Positions 34,520 through 42,829 of a DNA stretch of 64,000 nt are shown here, in pieces (within the stretch, counting starts at the first letter, position 1; the number at the start of each line of letters is the position of its first letter). A program made the translations under genes and the position numbers. Source of the DNA: UBA4246 sp045113695. GTDB lineage: Bacteria > Bacillota > Clostridia > Christensenellales > Aristaeellaceae. The notes beneath the pieces are model-generated. The model saw only the letters and a list, made by a program, of their open reading frames with translations, did not search any database and had not been told where the DNA came from. The stretch lies in the NCBI GenBank assembly GCA_045113695.1, contig JBGUJG010000040.1, positions 31,524 to 95,523 of the forward strand. The letters are read 5' to 3'.

Positions 34520-36232
34520 TCAGTCAACCTCCTTCACTTTTCTGCTGGTGCCGAAGAAGCGGATCACCAGGTTCATCAGCAGCACGGAACCGTAGGTAAT
34601 GGCAATCAGGATCGAGGCGAAGGCGCAGGCGATGCTGTACGCCCCTTTCTCGGCGAATTCGTTGATCTGCACGGTGATCAGCAGGTAGCTGGGCGTCACC
34701 AGCAGAATGATGGCCGAAATGGCTGTGATGGAGCGCACGAACGCGGTCACCAGGCCGGAGAGGAAGGAATCCTTGATCAGCGGCAGGGTGACGGAGGTAA
34801 ACACCTTGAGGCTGTTGGCGCCCATATCGTAGGCGCTCTCCTCGATCGACTTGTCAATCTGCCGCAGGGCAGAGATGCCGCTGCGGGTGCCCGTGGGCAG
34901 GGAGCGGACGATGAAAACGATCACCAGGATCAGGCCGGTGCCGTAAATGCCGCTCAGGACGCCCGTGTGGAACAGGCCGTTGGCAAAGCCGCGGATGTAG
35001 CCGACGCCCAGAACGGTGCCGGGAACGGCCATGGCCAGAATGGAAACGGCCTCAATGAAGCCCTTGGCTTTGAACTTGCGCTTGACCACCAGGTAGGAGA
35101 TGATCATCGACAGCAGGGCCGTGATGGGGGAGGCGATCAGGGACAGCACAAAGGAATCCCGGAAGGCCTGCAGGCCGCGGTAGCGGGTAAATACCTGCTC
35201 AAACCATTTGAAGGTGAGCGGGGTAAACTTGTAGCCCCAGGTGGGGAACATGGCCCCGATCGGCACGCAGACGTACATCAGGATGACGAAGATCGCCGCC
35301 AGCGAGCACAGGATCGTCAGCGGGATCGTAACAGACTTGTCCTCGATCAGCATCCGGGCGCGGCTGGCCTTGCCGGTCAGGGTCGCGGCAGTCTTCTTTT
35401 CGAGGTAATACTTCTGGACGGCGAACATGCCCAGGGTGATGCACAGAAGGACCACGGCCATCGCTGCGGCGCCTTCCTTGTCCATCGCGCCGGTGATCTG
35501 CAGATAGATCGTGGTGGCCAGGGTATCGTAGCTGCCGCCGATGATCATGGGGTTGGCAAAGTCCGCGATGGACTCGATGAAGGTGACCAGGAAAGCGTTC
35601 CCAAGGCCCGGCAGCAGCAGGGGGAACGTCACGGTGGTAAATACCTTCCAGCGGGTCGCGCCCATGTCGCGGGATGCTTCTTCCATCGAAGGGTCGATGT
35701 TCTTGAGCAGGCCCTTCATCATCATGTAGCAGACCGGGAAGAAGGTCATCGTCTGCACGATCACGATGCCCCAGTAGCCGTAGATGTTGTTGTCATAGAT
35801 GCCGAGCACGAAGCGGGTGATCAGGCCGGCCTTGCCGAACAGCATGATCATCGACAGGGAAAGCACAAACGGCGGGGAAACGACGGGCAGCATGGAAACC
35901 ATCTTGAACAGGCCGCCCACAAACTTCCGCATCCGGACATAGACTTCCACATACGCGAACAGCAGGCCGATCGCGGTGGACAGGATGCCCACCATGAAGC
36001 CGACCTTCAGCGTATTGGTGATCGCCCGGCGGAACGTATGCATCTGGAAGATGCGCTGAAACGCGTCAAAGGAAAAGCCCTTGCTGTTGTACAGGCTGTC
36101 CACCAGCAGGATGGCCAGCGGATACAGGATAAACAGGGTCAGGAAAGCGATCAGGACGACGATCGTCGTGATCATGATGGGGTCTGCCATCAGCTTTTTG
36201 CGGTCCAGCGCCGCACTCTGGCCTTTGGCCAT
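34520..36232 (-). CDS. ABC transporter permease, fused double permease (FbpB type)
   Basis: A 570-residue membrane protein made of two fused permease domains, about 12 membrane helices in all, as in FbpB/AfuB iron permeases. Each half has an EAA loop: EEASRDMGATRWKVF and EESAYDMGANSLKVF. This lets one polypeptide replace the usual permease dimer. It follows the binding-protein gene after a 157-base gap with a terminator hairpin, and is followed at 2 bases by the ATPase. Confidence 0.92.
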   Translation of the reverse strand: MAKGQSAALDRKKLMADPIMITTIVVLIAFLTLFILYPLAILLVDSLYNSKGFSFDAFQRIFQMHTFRRAITNTLKVGFMVGILSTAIGLLFAYVEVYVRMRKFVGGLFKMVSMLPVVSPPFVLSLSMIMLFGKAGLITRFVLGIYDNNIYGYWGIVIVQTMTFFPVCYMMMKGLLKNIDPSMEEASRDMGATRWKVFTTVTFPLLLPGLGNAFLVTFIESIADFANPMIIGGSYDTLATTIYLQITGAMDKEGAAAMAVVLLCITLGMFAVQKYYLEKKTAATLTGKASRARMLIEDKSVTIPLTILCSLAAIFVILMYVCVPIGAMFPTWGYKFTPLTFKWFEQVFTRYRGLQAFRDSFVLSLIASPITALLSMIISYLVVKRKFKAKGFIEAVSILAMAVPGTVLGVGYIRGFANGLFHTGVLSGIYGTGLILVIVFIVRSLPTGTRSGISALRQIDKSIEESAYDMGANSLKVFTSVTLPLIKDSFLSGLVTAFVRSITAISAIILLVTPSYLLITVQINEFAEKGAYSIACAFASILIAITYGSVLLMNLVIRFFGTSRKVKEVD

Positions 36233-36335
36233 ACGGAAAGCCCCCTTTCAAAGAGGTAGGAGGTTGGATGGAGAAAGTCAAGAGTTAGGATTGAGGAGTT
36301 GAATGTTTTCTGAATGCCGGGAGCCTGATTCTTTG

Positions 36336-36369
36336 TGAAAAGCGGGAGATGGACGTGCCATCCCCCGCT
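36336..36369 (-). terminator. Hairpin between binding protein and permease genes
   Basis: Minus strand AGCGGGGGATGG pairs with CCATCTCCCGCT around CACGT, followed by TTTTCAC. Partial termination is likely because the permease has no clear promoter. Confidence 0.75.
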
Positions 36370-36389
36370 GTCATGGTTATGGGGTAAGA

Positions 36390-37478
36390 TTATTTCGTCT
36401 GGAAGCGGTCGTCTGCGGCGCTGCCCAGGGCGTTCATGACGTCCTCGACATACTGGGCGGTGTTCGCGGCTGCGTCAGCGAAGTTGTAGCCGTCCCAAAC
36501 CAGGTTGGGATCCAGGCCGAATTCGATGGCTTCCTTCGGCTGGGTGGCGTTGTCGATCACCAGGAACTGGTAGGAACCGGTGCTGGCGGCCATGTTCACG
36601 CAGTCGGGGGAGAGGGCGAATTCCACAAACAGACGGGCGGCGCTGACGTGCTTGGCGCCCTTGAAGATGGCCACAGGCCCGATCTCGCAGGAGGTGCCGT
36701 CGGCCGGGATGATCAGCTGGATGTTTTCATAGCCGTTGTCCACGATCTGGGTGATGCCGTCATGCAGGAAGCCGATGCCGATGGTGCACTCGCCGATGCC
36801 GACGTTCTTGGAGGGGCCGGAGCCGGACTTGGTGTAGACCTGGATGTTCTTGTCCAGGTTGACCAGGTACTGGATGCCCTCGTCATGGCCCTTCATCTGG
36901 AGCATGGTGTTGACCACCAGCTTGGCGGTGCCGGCGGTGTTGTAGTTGGACAGCCAGATCAGGTCCTTGTATTCGGGCTTGAGCAGATCGTCCCAGGTCT
37001 TGGGCGCTTCCAGGCCTTTGCGGGCCAGCTCGTCCTTGTTGACCATGAAGCCCAGGATGCCGGTGTAGATGCCGTACCAGTTGCCGTTGGGATCTTTATA
37101 GATATCCTTGGTCAGGTGAGCGGCGTTGGCGGGCGTATAGCTGTTGTCCAGCAGGCCCTTGGCGGCGGCGGTGTCGTAGGGGTTGTTGGTGCCGCCGAAC
37201 CAGACGTCCGCGGAAGGATTGCCGTTTTCTTCTTCAATCTTGGTGGGGACTTCGCCGGTGGACAGGCGCTGGAACTGCGTCTTGATGCCGAACATTTCCT
37301 GGAATTTCTGGCATGCGGCGGCCAGGTAGGGTTCCTCGCAGGAACCGTAGACGACCAGTTCGCCGTCCGCCTGAGCGGCTTTGACCAGTTCGGGATCGAA
37401 ATCAGCGGCGTCCGCCAGGGCGGCGACGCTCGTGAGCGCCATCACGGCAGCCAGCAGAAGGACAAGAAGCTTTTTCAT
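36390..37478 (-). CDS. ABC transporter substrate-binding protein (iron(III)/AEP/thiamine-type fold)
   Basis: A 362-residue extracellular binding protein. The signal peptide KKLLVLLLAAVMALTSVAALA lacks a lipobox Cys. The mature protein starts with a typical type II binding fold: ELVVYGSCEEPYLAAACQKF, then ADVWFGGTNNPYDTA, IYTGILGFMVNKDEL and GIGFLHDGITQIVD. This is the AfuA/FbpA-like group, but I do not see a paired-tyrosine iron site, so iron is not established. ATG 37478 is chosen because AAAGGAGGT lies 9 bases upstream. It has a very strong promoter and a long hairpin in its leader. Confidence 0.88.
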   Translation of the reverse strand: MKKLLVLLLAAVMALTSVAALADAADFDPELVKAAQADGELVVYGSCEEPYLAAACQKFQEMFGIKTQFQRLSTGEVPTKIEEENGNPSADVWFGGTNNPYDTAAAKGLLDNSYTPANAAHLTKDIYKDPNGNWYGIYTGILGFMVNKDELARKGLEAPKTWDDLLKPEYKDLIWLSNYNTAGTAKLVVNTMLQMKGHDEGIQYLVNLDKNIQVYTKSGSGPSKNVGIGECTIGIGFLHDGITQIVDNGYENIQLIIPADGTSCEIGPVAIFKGAKHVSAARLFVEFALSPDCVNMAASTGSYQFLVIDNATQPKEAIEFGLDPNLVWDGYNFADAAANTAQYVEDVMNALGSAADDRFQTK

Positions 37479-37499
37479 GTACGGAGTACCTCCTTTTAT

Positions 37500-37557
37500 T
37501 TGTCCGACCCGGGATGGAAAGGCGGAATCTTCCGCATTCCCATCCCGAGCGGGACAA
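37500..37557 (-). promoter_or_regulatory. Long hairpin in the leader of the binding-protein gene
   Basis: A 58-base imperfect inverted repeat: TTGTCC/GGACAA at the ends, CGGGATGG/CCATCCCG inside, GCGGA/TCCGC at the tip. It begins about 13 bases after the expected transcript start and ends 21 bases before the ATG. Confidence 0.6.
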
Positions 37558-37578
37558 TCATGTAATTGAACTGGCCAT

Positions 37579-37607
37579 ATTATAACCCGATCTTCTATCC
37601 TTGTCAA
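37579..37607 (-). promoter_or_regulatory. Consensus sigma-A promoter of the Fbp/Pot-type ABC operon
   Basis: Minus strand TTGACA (37602-37607), 17-base spacer, TATAAT (37579-37584): a perfect consensus. Confidence 0.88.
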
Positions 37608-37630
37608 TTCATTCGGAGGGATTTTGAGAA

Positions 37631-37668
37631 ATTAAACCGCCTCCTTCCCGGAAACGGGAGGGAGGCGG
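37631..37668 (-). terminator. Terminator of pfp
   Basis: Minus strand 14-bp stem (37655-37668 with 37637-37650), TTTC loop, followed by TTTAATTT. Confidence 0.85.
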
Positions 37669-37697
37669 CAGCTGGCACAGGGAGCGGGTACAGCGGA

Positions 37698-38966
37698 TTA
37701 TTTCTTTCCGCTGCCGCGGCGCCAGTCGTAGTTCTTGAGGTTCATGCTCAGGTGGCGCGGGATGCCTTCGACCATGACCGGGCTGTACTGGCCCTGGATC
37801 AGCGGGCGGACGTAATCGAGGAATTCGTCGGTCACGTAGTTGCCGGCCTTGTTGATCCACTCGCGCGGAACGACCTTTTCGCCGTTGGCGATGCGGTGTA
37901 CGTCATAGACGCCGGTCGCGCTCTGATAAGGATCGTCGGACACGCGGTCGATGACGACCATCACGCCGGAGGAGCCTTCATCCGCGGCCTTGACGGTCGC
38001 GCCGCCGACGTTGAACGCTTCGTCCACGTCGATCTTGCTGGCCAGGTGGGCGGCGGCGCGCTGCAGGGTGGACAGTTCGATCGCGCGGGTCTTGCAGCCC
38101 AGCCTGTTCTTGATCACGGAGGCCAGATAGGAGGCCGTGCCGGTCATCTGGATGTGGCCGAAAGCGTCCTTCATGGCGGAATCGGTCGCATATTCGCAGA
38201 CGTACTTGCCTTCTTCGGTCTTGACGCCCTCGGAAACGACGGCGACCACGACGTCCTTCTTTTCCAGCAGCTTTTCGACGCTGGTGGCGAAGTTCTCAAT
38301 GCTGAAGGGCACTTCGGGCAGGTAGATCAGGTCGGGGCCTTCGCAGTCTTCGCTGCGGGACAGGGCGGCGGCGCCGGTCAGCCAGCCGGCGTTGCGGCCC
38401 ATGATCTCAATGATGTTGACGTTCTTCTTCTGGTAGGAGAAGCCCATCGCGTCGCAGATGATCTCTTTGGTGGAGGTGGCAATGTACTTGGCGGCGCTGC
38501 CGAAGCCGGGGGTGTGGTCGGTGATGGCCAGGTCGTTGTCAATGGTCTTGGGGCAGCCGACGAACTTCTGCTTGGCACCGGTCAGCAGGGAATAGTCGAA
38601 GAGCTTGCGGATGGTGTCCATGGAGTCGTTGCCGCCGATATAGATAAACACTTCGATGTCCAGCTTGTCCAGGAGCTCAAAAATACGCTCGTAGACGGCC
38701 TTGTCCTCGTGGATCTCGGGGAGCTTGTAGCGGCAGGTGCCCAGGAAAGCGGAGGGAGTCCGCTTGAGCAGTTCCAGGTCAAGCTCGCTCTTGATGTGAT
38801 GGGACAGGTCGACATACTGCTCGTCCATGAAGCCCTGGATGCCGTAGCGCATGCCGTAGACCTTGCTGAAGCCGCGTTCCATCGCCGTTTTGTACACACC
38901 GGCCAGGCTGGAGTTGATGACGGCGGTCGGGCCGCCGGACTGGCCTACAAGAACATTACCCTTCAT
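37698..38966 (-). CDS. pfp: Pyrophosphate-dependent 6-phosphofructokinase
   Basis: Phosphorylates fructose-6-phosphate using pyrophosphate, reversible and energy-sparing in anaerobes. The 422-residue protein begins LVGQSGGPTAVINSSLAG. Donor specificity is visible: GGNDSMDT where ATP enzymes have GG[DE]GS, and PKTIDND with Lys where ATP enzymes have PGTIDND. Both point to pyrophosphate. The substrate loop EIMGRNAGWLTG is typical. AAAGGAA precedes the ATG by about 9 bases. It is a single-gene unit with a strong terminator. I found no convincing promoter in the 191 bases upstream. Confidence 0.94.
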   Translation of the reverse strand: MKGNVLVGQSGGPTAVINSSLAGVYKTAMERGFSKVYGMRYGIQGFMDEQYVDLSHHIKSELDLELLKRTPSAFLGTCRYKLPEIHEDKAVYERIFELLDKLDIEVFIYIGGNDSMDTIRKLFDYSLLTGAKQKFVGCPKTIDNDLAITDHTPGFGSAAKYIATSTKEIICDAMGFSYQKKNVNIIEIMGRNAGWLTGAAALSRSEDCEGPDLIYLPEVPFSIENFATSVEKLLEKKDVVVAVVSEGVKTEEGKYVCEYATDSAMKDAFGHIQMTGTASYLASVIKNRLGCKTRAIELSTLQRAAAHLASKIDVDEAFNVGGATVKAADEGSSGVMVVIDRVSDDPYQSATGVYDVHRIANGEKVVPREWINKAGNYVTDEFLDYVRPLIQGQYSPVMVEGIPRHLSMNLKNYDWRRGSGKK

Positions 38967-39120
38967 TACACACAGTTCCTTTCTTTCAAAAAAGATCTAT
39001 ATATCCGGTTCCGGGACAGCGCCGGGTTTGGCCCGGCTGCCGGCGGAACAGAATTGCGTGATTGGTATATTTCGGATTGCTCTCGTTCCTGAGGGTTTTC
39101 ATGAACCTGTCAGAACAATC

Positions 39121-39154
39121 CATTACGCATTACGCATTATGCATTATGAATTAC
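39121..39154 (-). repeat. 3'-end repeat, copy D (purA)
   Basis: Read on the minus strand, 3 bases after the purA stop: GTAATTCATAATGCATAATG followed by two CGTAATG units. Same polarity to its gene as the other copies. Confidence 0.75.
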
Positions 39155-39157
39155 TTG

Positions 39158-40432
39158 TTATCCGCGGATGATGATGCTGTGCCGTTCAGGCCCCACGGAG
39201 ATCCAGCGGATGATGACGCCGATGGCCCGCTCGATCCGCTTGACGTAGGCCTGGGCTTCCTCCGGCAGGTCCCACCAGTTGCGGACGCCGGAAATGTCGC
39301 ACTTCCAGCCCTTCATGGTCTCGATGACAGGCTCGCAGCGGTCCAGCAGGGAGGGGAAGGGCATTTTGTCCGTCTCCTGCCCGTTCAGGCGGTAGCGGAC
39401 GCACAGGGGGATCTCGTCCAGGCTGCTCAGCACGTCCAGCTTGGTCATCGCGATTTCCGTGGCGGCCTGCACCTTGACGGCATAGCTGGTGGCAACCAGG
39501 TCGACCGGGCCGACGCGGTGCGGGCGGGTGGCGCCGAATTCGCCGCCGAGTTTGCGCAGGCGGTCCGCTTCCTCCCCGAACATCTCGCAGACGAACGGGC
39601 CTTCGCCGATGCAGGTGGAGTATGCCTTCATGACGCCGATGATGGGCTCGATCCGCACGCCGGGCAGGCCGGAACCGATCGGGGCGTAGGAAGCCAGGGT
39701 GTTGGAGGAAGTGGTATAGGGATAGATGCCGAAATCCAGGTCCCTGAGCGCGCCCAACTGGCCTTCAAAGAGGATGCGCTTGTGATGGTAGTTCGCGTCC
39801 TGCAGGTAGGCCCTGGTATCCGTGATAAAGGGCTTGAGCGGCTCGCAGTATTCTTTCAGCCAGGCTTCCAGCTCTTCCTCGGTATACGGCTCGGCCCCGT
39901 AAACGCCGGTCAGGATCATGTTTTTCCAGGTCATCAGATCCTTCAGGTGAGCCTTCAGGACGTCCGGATAAAAGAGTTCGCCGGCCAGCACGGTCTTTTT
40001 CTGGTATTTATCGGAATAGAACGGGGCGATGCCCATCTTGGTGGAGCCGAACTTCTTTTCCTGGAGCCTGTGCTCTTCCAGCTCGTCCAGCCTGCGGTGC
40101 CAAGGCATCAGCAGGGAAGCGCGGTCGCTGATCTTCACGTTTTCGGGGGTGATGACGACGCCCCGGTCGGTCAGCGTTTTCATTTCCGTGTGCAGATGTT
40201 CGGGATCAAGCGCCACGCCGTTGCCCAGCACATTGACCACGTTGTTGCGGAACACGCCGCTCGGCAGCAGATGCAGCTCGAATTCGCCGAAGCGGTTCAC
40301 GATGGTATGGCCGGCGTTCCCGCCGCCCTGATACCGCACGACCACGTCAAAATCTTCTGTCAGCAGGTCGACCATCCGGCCCTTGCCTTCGTCTCCCCAG
40401 TTGATGCCTACGATCGCTGTGCAAGCGTCCAT
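39158..40432 (-). CDS. purA: Adenylosuccinate synthetase
   Basis: Joins IMP and aspartate with GTP in AMP synthesis. The 424-residue protein has the GTP-binding NWGDEGKGR (last K of the usual GDEGKGK is R), GGGNAGHTIV, and LFEGQLGALRDLD. Two regions are divergent from common PurA: the GIGPAY segment reads KMGIAPFYSDKY, and the substrate loop usually GATTGRxR is shortened to GATRPHR. I read this as a divergent but genuine PurA. ATG 40432 follows GGAGG by 9 bases; the longer frame runs through the promoter. The stop is followed by repeat copy D. Confidence 0.92.
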   Translation of the reverse strand: MDACTAIVGINWGDEGKGRMVDLLTEDFDVVVRYQGGGNAGHTIVNRFGEFELHLLPSGVFRNNVVNVLGNGVALDPEHLHTEMKTLTDRGVVITPENVKISDRASLLMPWHRRLDELEEHRLQEKKFGSTKMGIAPFYSDKYQKKTVLAGELFYPDVLKAHLKDLMTWKNMILTGVYGAEPYTEEELEAWLKEYCEPLKPFITDTRAYLQDANYHHKRILFEGQLGALRDLDFGIYPYTTSSNTLASYAPIGSGLPGVRIEPIIGVMKAYSTCIGEGPFVCEMFGEEADRLRKLGGEFGATRPHRVGPVDLVATSYAVKVQAATEIAMTKLDVLSSLDEIPLCVRYRLNGQETDKMPFPSLLDRCEPVIETMKGWKCDISGVRNWWDLPEEAQAYVKRIERAIGVIIRWISVGPERHSIIIRG

Positions 40433-40516
40433 TGACTGAATCCTCCTTTCAGGCCCTTCCGCTCCGGTGATACGGACAGACGCGGGACAGGCCGGAAACA
40501 AAAAACACTTGGAGCC

Positions 40517-40545
40517 ATTATATCCCTGATTAAAGTGGTTGTCAA
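40517..40545 (-). promoter_or_regulatory. Consensus sigma-A promoter of purA
   Basis: Minus strand TTGACA (40540-40545), 17-base spacer, TATAAT (40517-40522). The leader of about 75 bases holds no recognisable riboswitch. Confidence 0.88.
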
Positions 40546-40590
40546 TTCGGCATCCCGCAGAAAAAAGCCTGTTTTCCGTATTTTTTCCGC

Positions 40591-40619
40591 TTTTCAATCC
40601 GGCGGAAATGCGATATACT
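40591..40619 (+). promoter_or_regulatory. Promoter of nadD-yqeK
   Basis: TTTTCA (40591-40596), 17-base spacer, TATACT (40614-40619). The transcript would start near 40626, only about 3 bases before the first ATG. Confidence 0.6.
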
Positions 40620-40628
40620 GTCCGGGTG

Positions 40629-41825
40629 ATGATTCTGTTTTCGGAGGTGGGGGATATTCGGACCGGGGTATACGGCGGATCGTTCGACCCGCCTCATCAG
40701 GGACATCTTCTGGCGGCCATGACGGCCCTGGAAAAGGCAGGGCTGGACCGCGTGCTTTTGCTGCCCTGCGGGGATATTCCATGCGCGGGCGAAATCCGCG
40801 CGTCCGCCAGGGACAGGACGGCGATGCTTGCGCTGATGGCGGAAGACTGCCGGGACCTTGAAATCTGTACGCTGGAAGCAGAGCAGAAGGAACGGACCCC
40901 GACGGTAAAAACCATGAAGGCGCTCAAAAAACTGTATCCGGGGGACGACTTTTTCCTGATCGTCGGTGCGGACAAGCTGCCCGGCCTGCCCGGGTGGAAG
41001 CACGCCGGCAGGCTGTTTGAGCTGTGCAGCATCCTGGTGCTTCCCAGGGATGACCTGCCGGCGGAGGAACTGGCGGACCATGTCCGGGCAGCGGGCGCTA
41101 CCGTCACCGTTCTTCCGATGGAGAGGGCTCCTTTCTCTTCCCGCAGGATTCAGGAGGAGATCGGTCAGTTCAGGGAGCCTGCGGGCCTGGACCCGCGCGT
41201 GGCGGTTTATATTGCCGGAAACGGCCTGTATCAAGACCGGAAAACGGAGCAGCGCATCCGGCAGATGATGACGGAAAAGCGCTTCCGGCACACACTGGGT
41301 GTGCGGACGCAGGCCGTTCGCCTGGCGGATATTCACCGGATTCCCCTGCAGAAAGCGGCCCTGGCGGCCCTGATGCACGACTGTGCCAAATGCCTGCCTC
41401 TTGAAGAAATGAAAGCCGCCGCCCGGATGGGCGGGGTGACGGAACCTGCCTTTTTTTCCTCGCCCGAGATGCTGCACGGACCGGCCGGCGCTGCATTGGC
41501 CGCCCGGGAGTTCGGCGTTACGGACAGCGATGTCCTGAACGCCATTACCTATCACACGATGGGCCGGGCCTGGATGAGCCCGCTGGAGCTGTGCATTTTT
41601 ATCGCTGACGCGACGGAGCCCGGCAGGCGCGATTATCCCGGCCTTCAGCGGATCCGGAATCTTTCCGAACAGAGCCTCGAAGCGGCGGCCCTGATGTCGC
41701 TGCTCCGCACGAGGGAGTATGTGCTGGAGCAGGGAAAGCCCTTTAATCCCCTTTCCGAAACGACCATCGCCTGGCTGAAGGAAACCCTGCCGGAGGATCT
41801 GCTCCGGCTGGCCGGCGCGGACTGA
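40629..41825 (+). CDS. nadD: Fused nicotinate-nucleotide adenylyltransferase (NadD) and HD hydrolase (YqeK)
   Basis: A 398-residue fusion of two proteins usually encoded by adjacent genes. The N-terminal NadD (about 10-200) has GVYGGSFDPPHQGH, IVGADKLPGLPGW and FSSRRIQEEI; it adenylates nicotinate mononucleotide for NAD. The C-terminal HD domain (about 205-390) has FRHTLGVRTQA, LMHDCAKCLP and ITYHTMGRAWMSPLE, as in YqeK, a symmetric Ap4A hydrolase. ATG 40629 is listed, but it has no ribosome site and lies almost at the transcript start. A strong GGAGGTG (40643-40649) lies 6 bases before an in-frame ATT at 40656, which would give the usual short NadD N-terminus. Confidence 0.9.
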   Translation: MILFSEVGDIRTGVYGGSFDPPHQGHLLAAMTALEKAGLDRVLLLPCGDIPCAGEIRASARDRTAMLALMAEDCRDLEICTLEAEQKERTPTVKTMKALKKLYPGDDFFLIVGADKLPGLPGWKHAGRLFELCSILVLPRDDLPAEELADHVRAAGATVTVLPMERAPFSSRRIQEEIGQFREPAGLDPRVAVYIAGNGLYQDRKTEQRIRQMMTEKRFRHTLGVRTQAVRLADIHRIPLQKAALAALMHDCAKCLPLEEMKAAARMGGVTEPAFFSSPEMLHGPAGAALAAREFGVTDSDVLNAITYHTMGRAWMSPLELCIFIADATEPGRRDYPGLQRIRNLSEQSLEAAALMSLLRTREYVLEQGKPFNPLSETTIAWLKETLPEDLLRLAGAD

Positions 41826-41845
41826 GCCTGAAAATCAGGATGGTT

Positions 41846-41874
41846 TTGACATCTTCCGGCCCATTTGATATAAT
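41846..41874 (+). promoter_or_regulatory. Consensus sigma-A promoter of coaX-ddl
   Basis: TTGACA (41846-41851), 17-base spacer, TATAAT (41869-41874). The leader to coaX is about 147 bases and includes a TCCTGC/GCAGGA hairpin. Confidence 0.88.
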
Positions 41875-42027
41875 CTTCTGATGACGGCCGTTCCGGCCGA
41901 TCAGAGCAGAGAGGAAAACGGAACGCGGGAGGAAGAAATCAGAAGCGGAAACCGGCGCTCCTGCCTTTCATGCAGGACGGAAGCGTTTCACTTTTTACTC
42001 CTACCTTTCGTAAATGGGGGACAGGAT

Positions 42028-42804
42028 ATGATCCTGACGATGGACATCGGCAATACCAACATCAAAATCGGCGTCTTTGAGGGGAAGAACCTCCGGGAAT
42101 ACTGGCGGCTGGCGACCAAGAAAACCTATACCAGCGACGAACTGGGGGTGCTTCTGTGCAGTCTTTTTGAAAACCGGCATGTGGACCGCAGGCTGATCAC
42201 GGGCATCATGCTTTCTTCGGTCGTTCCGACGATCAATTTTACCGTCGAGCATATGTGCCGGGACTATTTCGGCATCGACCCGGTGTTTGTGGCCCCGGGG
42301 ATCAAAACGGGCGTCGATATCCGTTATGAAAACCCCAAAGAGCTGGGCAGCGACCGTATCTGCAACGCGGTCGGCACCCTGACGGAATACGGGGCGCCGG
42401 CGATTTTTATCGATTTCGGCACGGCGACCACCTTCGGGGTGCTGGACAGGGAAGGGGCTTTTCTGGGCGGGTGCATCTGCCCGGGCATCCGCCTGTCGAG
42501 CGACGCCCTGGTTTCGGGAACGGCGAAGCTGCCGCACTTTGAGCTGATCCAGCCCCCGCGCGTAATCGGGAAAAATACGGTCGCCAACATGCAGTCCGGC
42601 ATCATCTACGGCTATGTCGGCCAGATCAACTATCTGATCGGCCGGATCCGGGAGGAAATGGGGGAAAAAGATGCCCAGGTCATCGCGACCGGCGGTTTTG
42701 CCAGGCTGATCGAGCAGGAATCCGGCATGATCACCCGGTTTGACGGCCTGCTCACCCTCAAGGGACTGAACACGATCTATCAGAAGAATTATCCTTCTGC
42801 TTGA
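42028..42804 (+). CDS. coaX: Type III pantothenate kinase
   Basis: First step of coenzyme A synthesis from pantothenate; type III enzymes belong to the acetate kinase/sugar kinase fold. The 258-residue protein has the phosphate loop MDIGNTNIKIGVF, the base region SSVVPTIN, GSDRICNAVG, IDFGTATTFGVL (catalytic Asp), GGCICPGIRLS and ATGGFA. ATG 42028 is chosen because the protein then starts at the usual MILTMDIGNT and GGGGGACAGGA lies just upstream; the longer open frame covers the transcript leader. It is 25 bases ahead of ddl. Confidence 0.95.
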   Translation: MILTMDIGNTNIKIGVFEGKNLREYWRLATKKTYTSDELGVLLCSLFENRHVDRRLITGIMLSSVVPTINFTVEHMCRDYFGIDPVFVAPGIKTGVDIRYENPKELGSDRICNAVGTLTEYGAPAIFIDFGTATTFGVLDREGAFLGGCICPGIRLSSDALVSGTAKLPHFELIQPPRVIGKNTVANMQSGIIYGYVGQINYLIGRIREEMGEKDAQVIATGGFARLIEQESGMITRFDGLLTLKGLNTIYQKNYPSA

Positions 42805-42829
42805 TACAGAAGCTGAAAGGCGGAACAAG

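Noticed and set aside
34967..36259. 430-codon open frame on the plus strand
   Set aside because: Antisense to the double permease gene; His/Gln/Asp-rich composition typical of antisense translation of a membrane protein.
36390..37478. Firm call as iron(III)-binding protein
   Set aside because: The fold fits, but a paired-Tyr iron site is not visible, so the substrate is left open.
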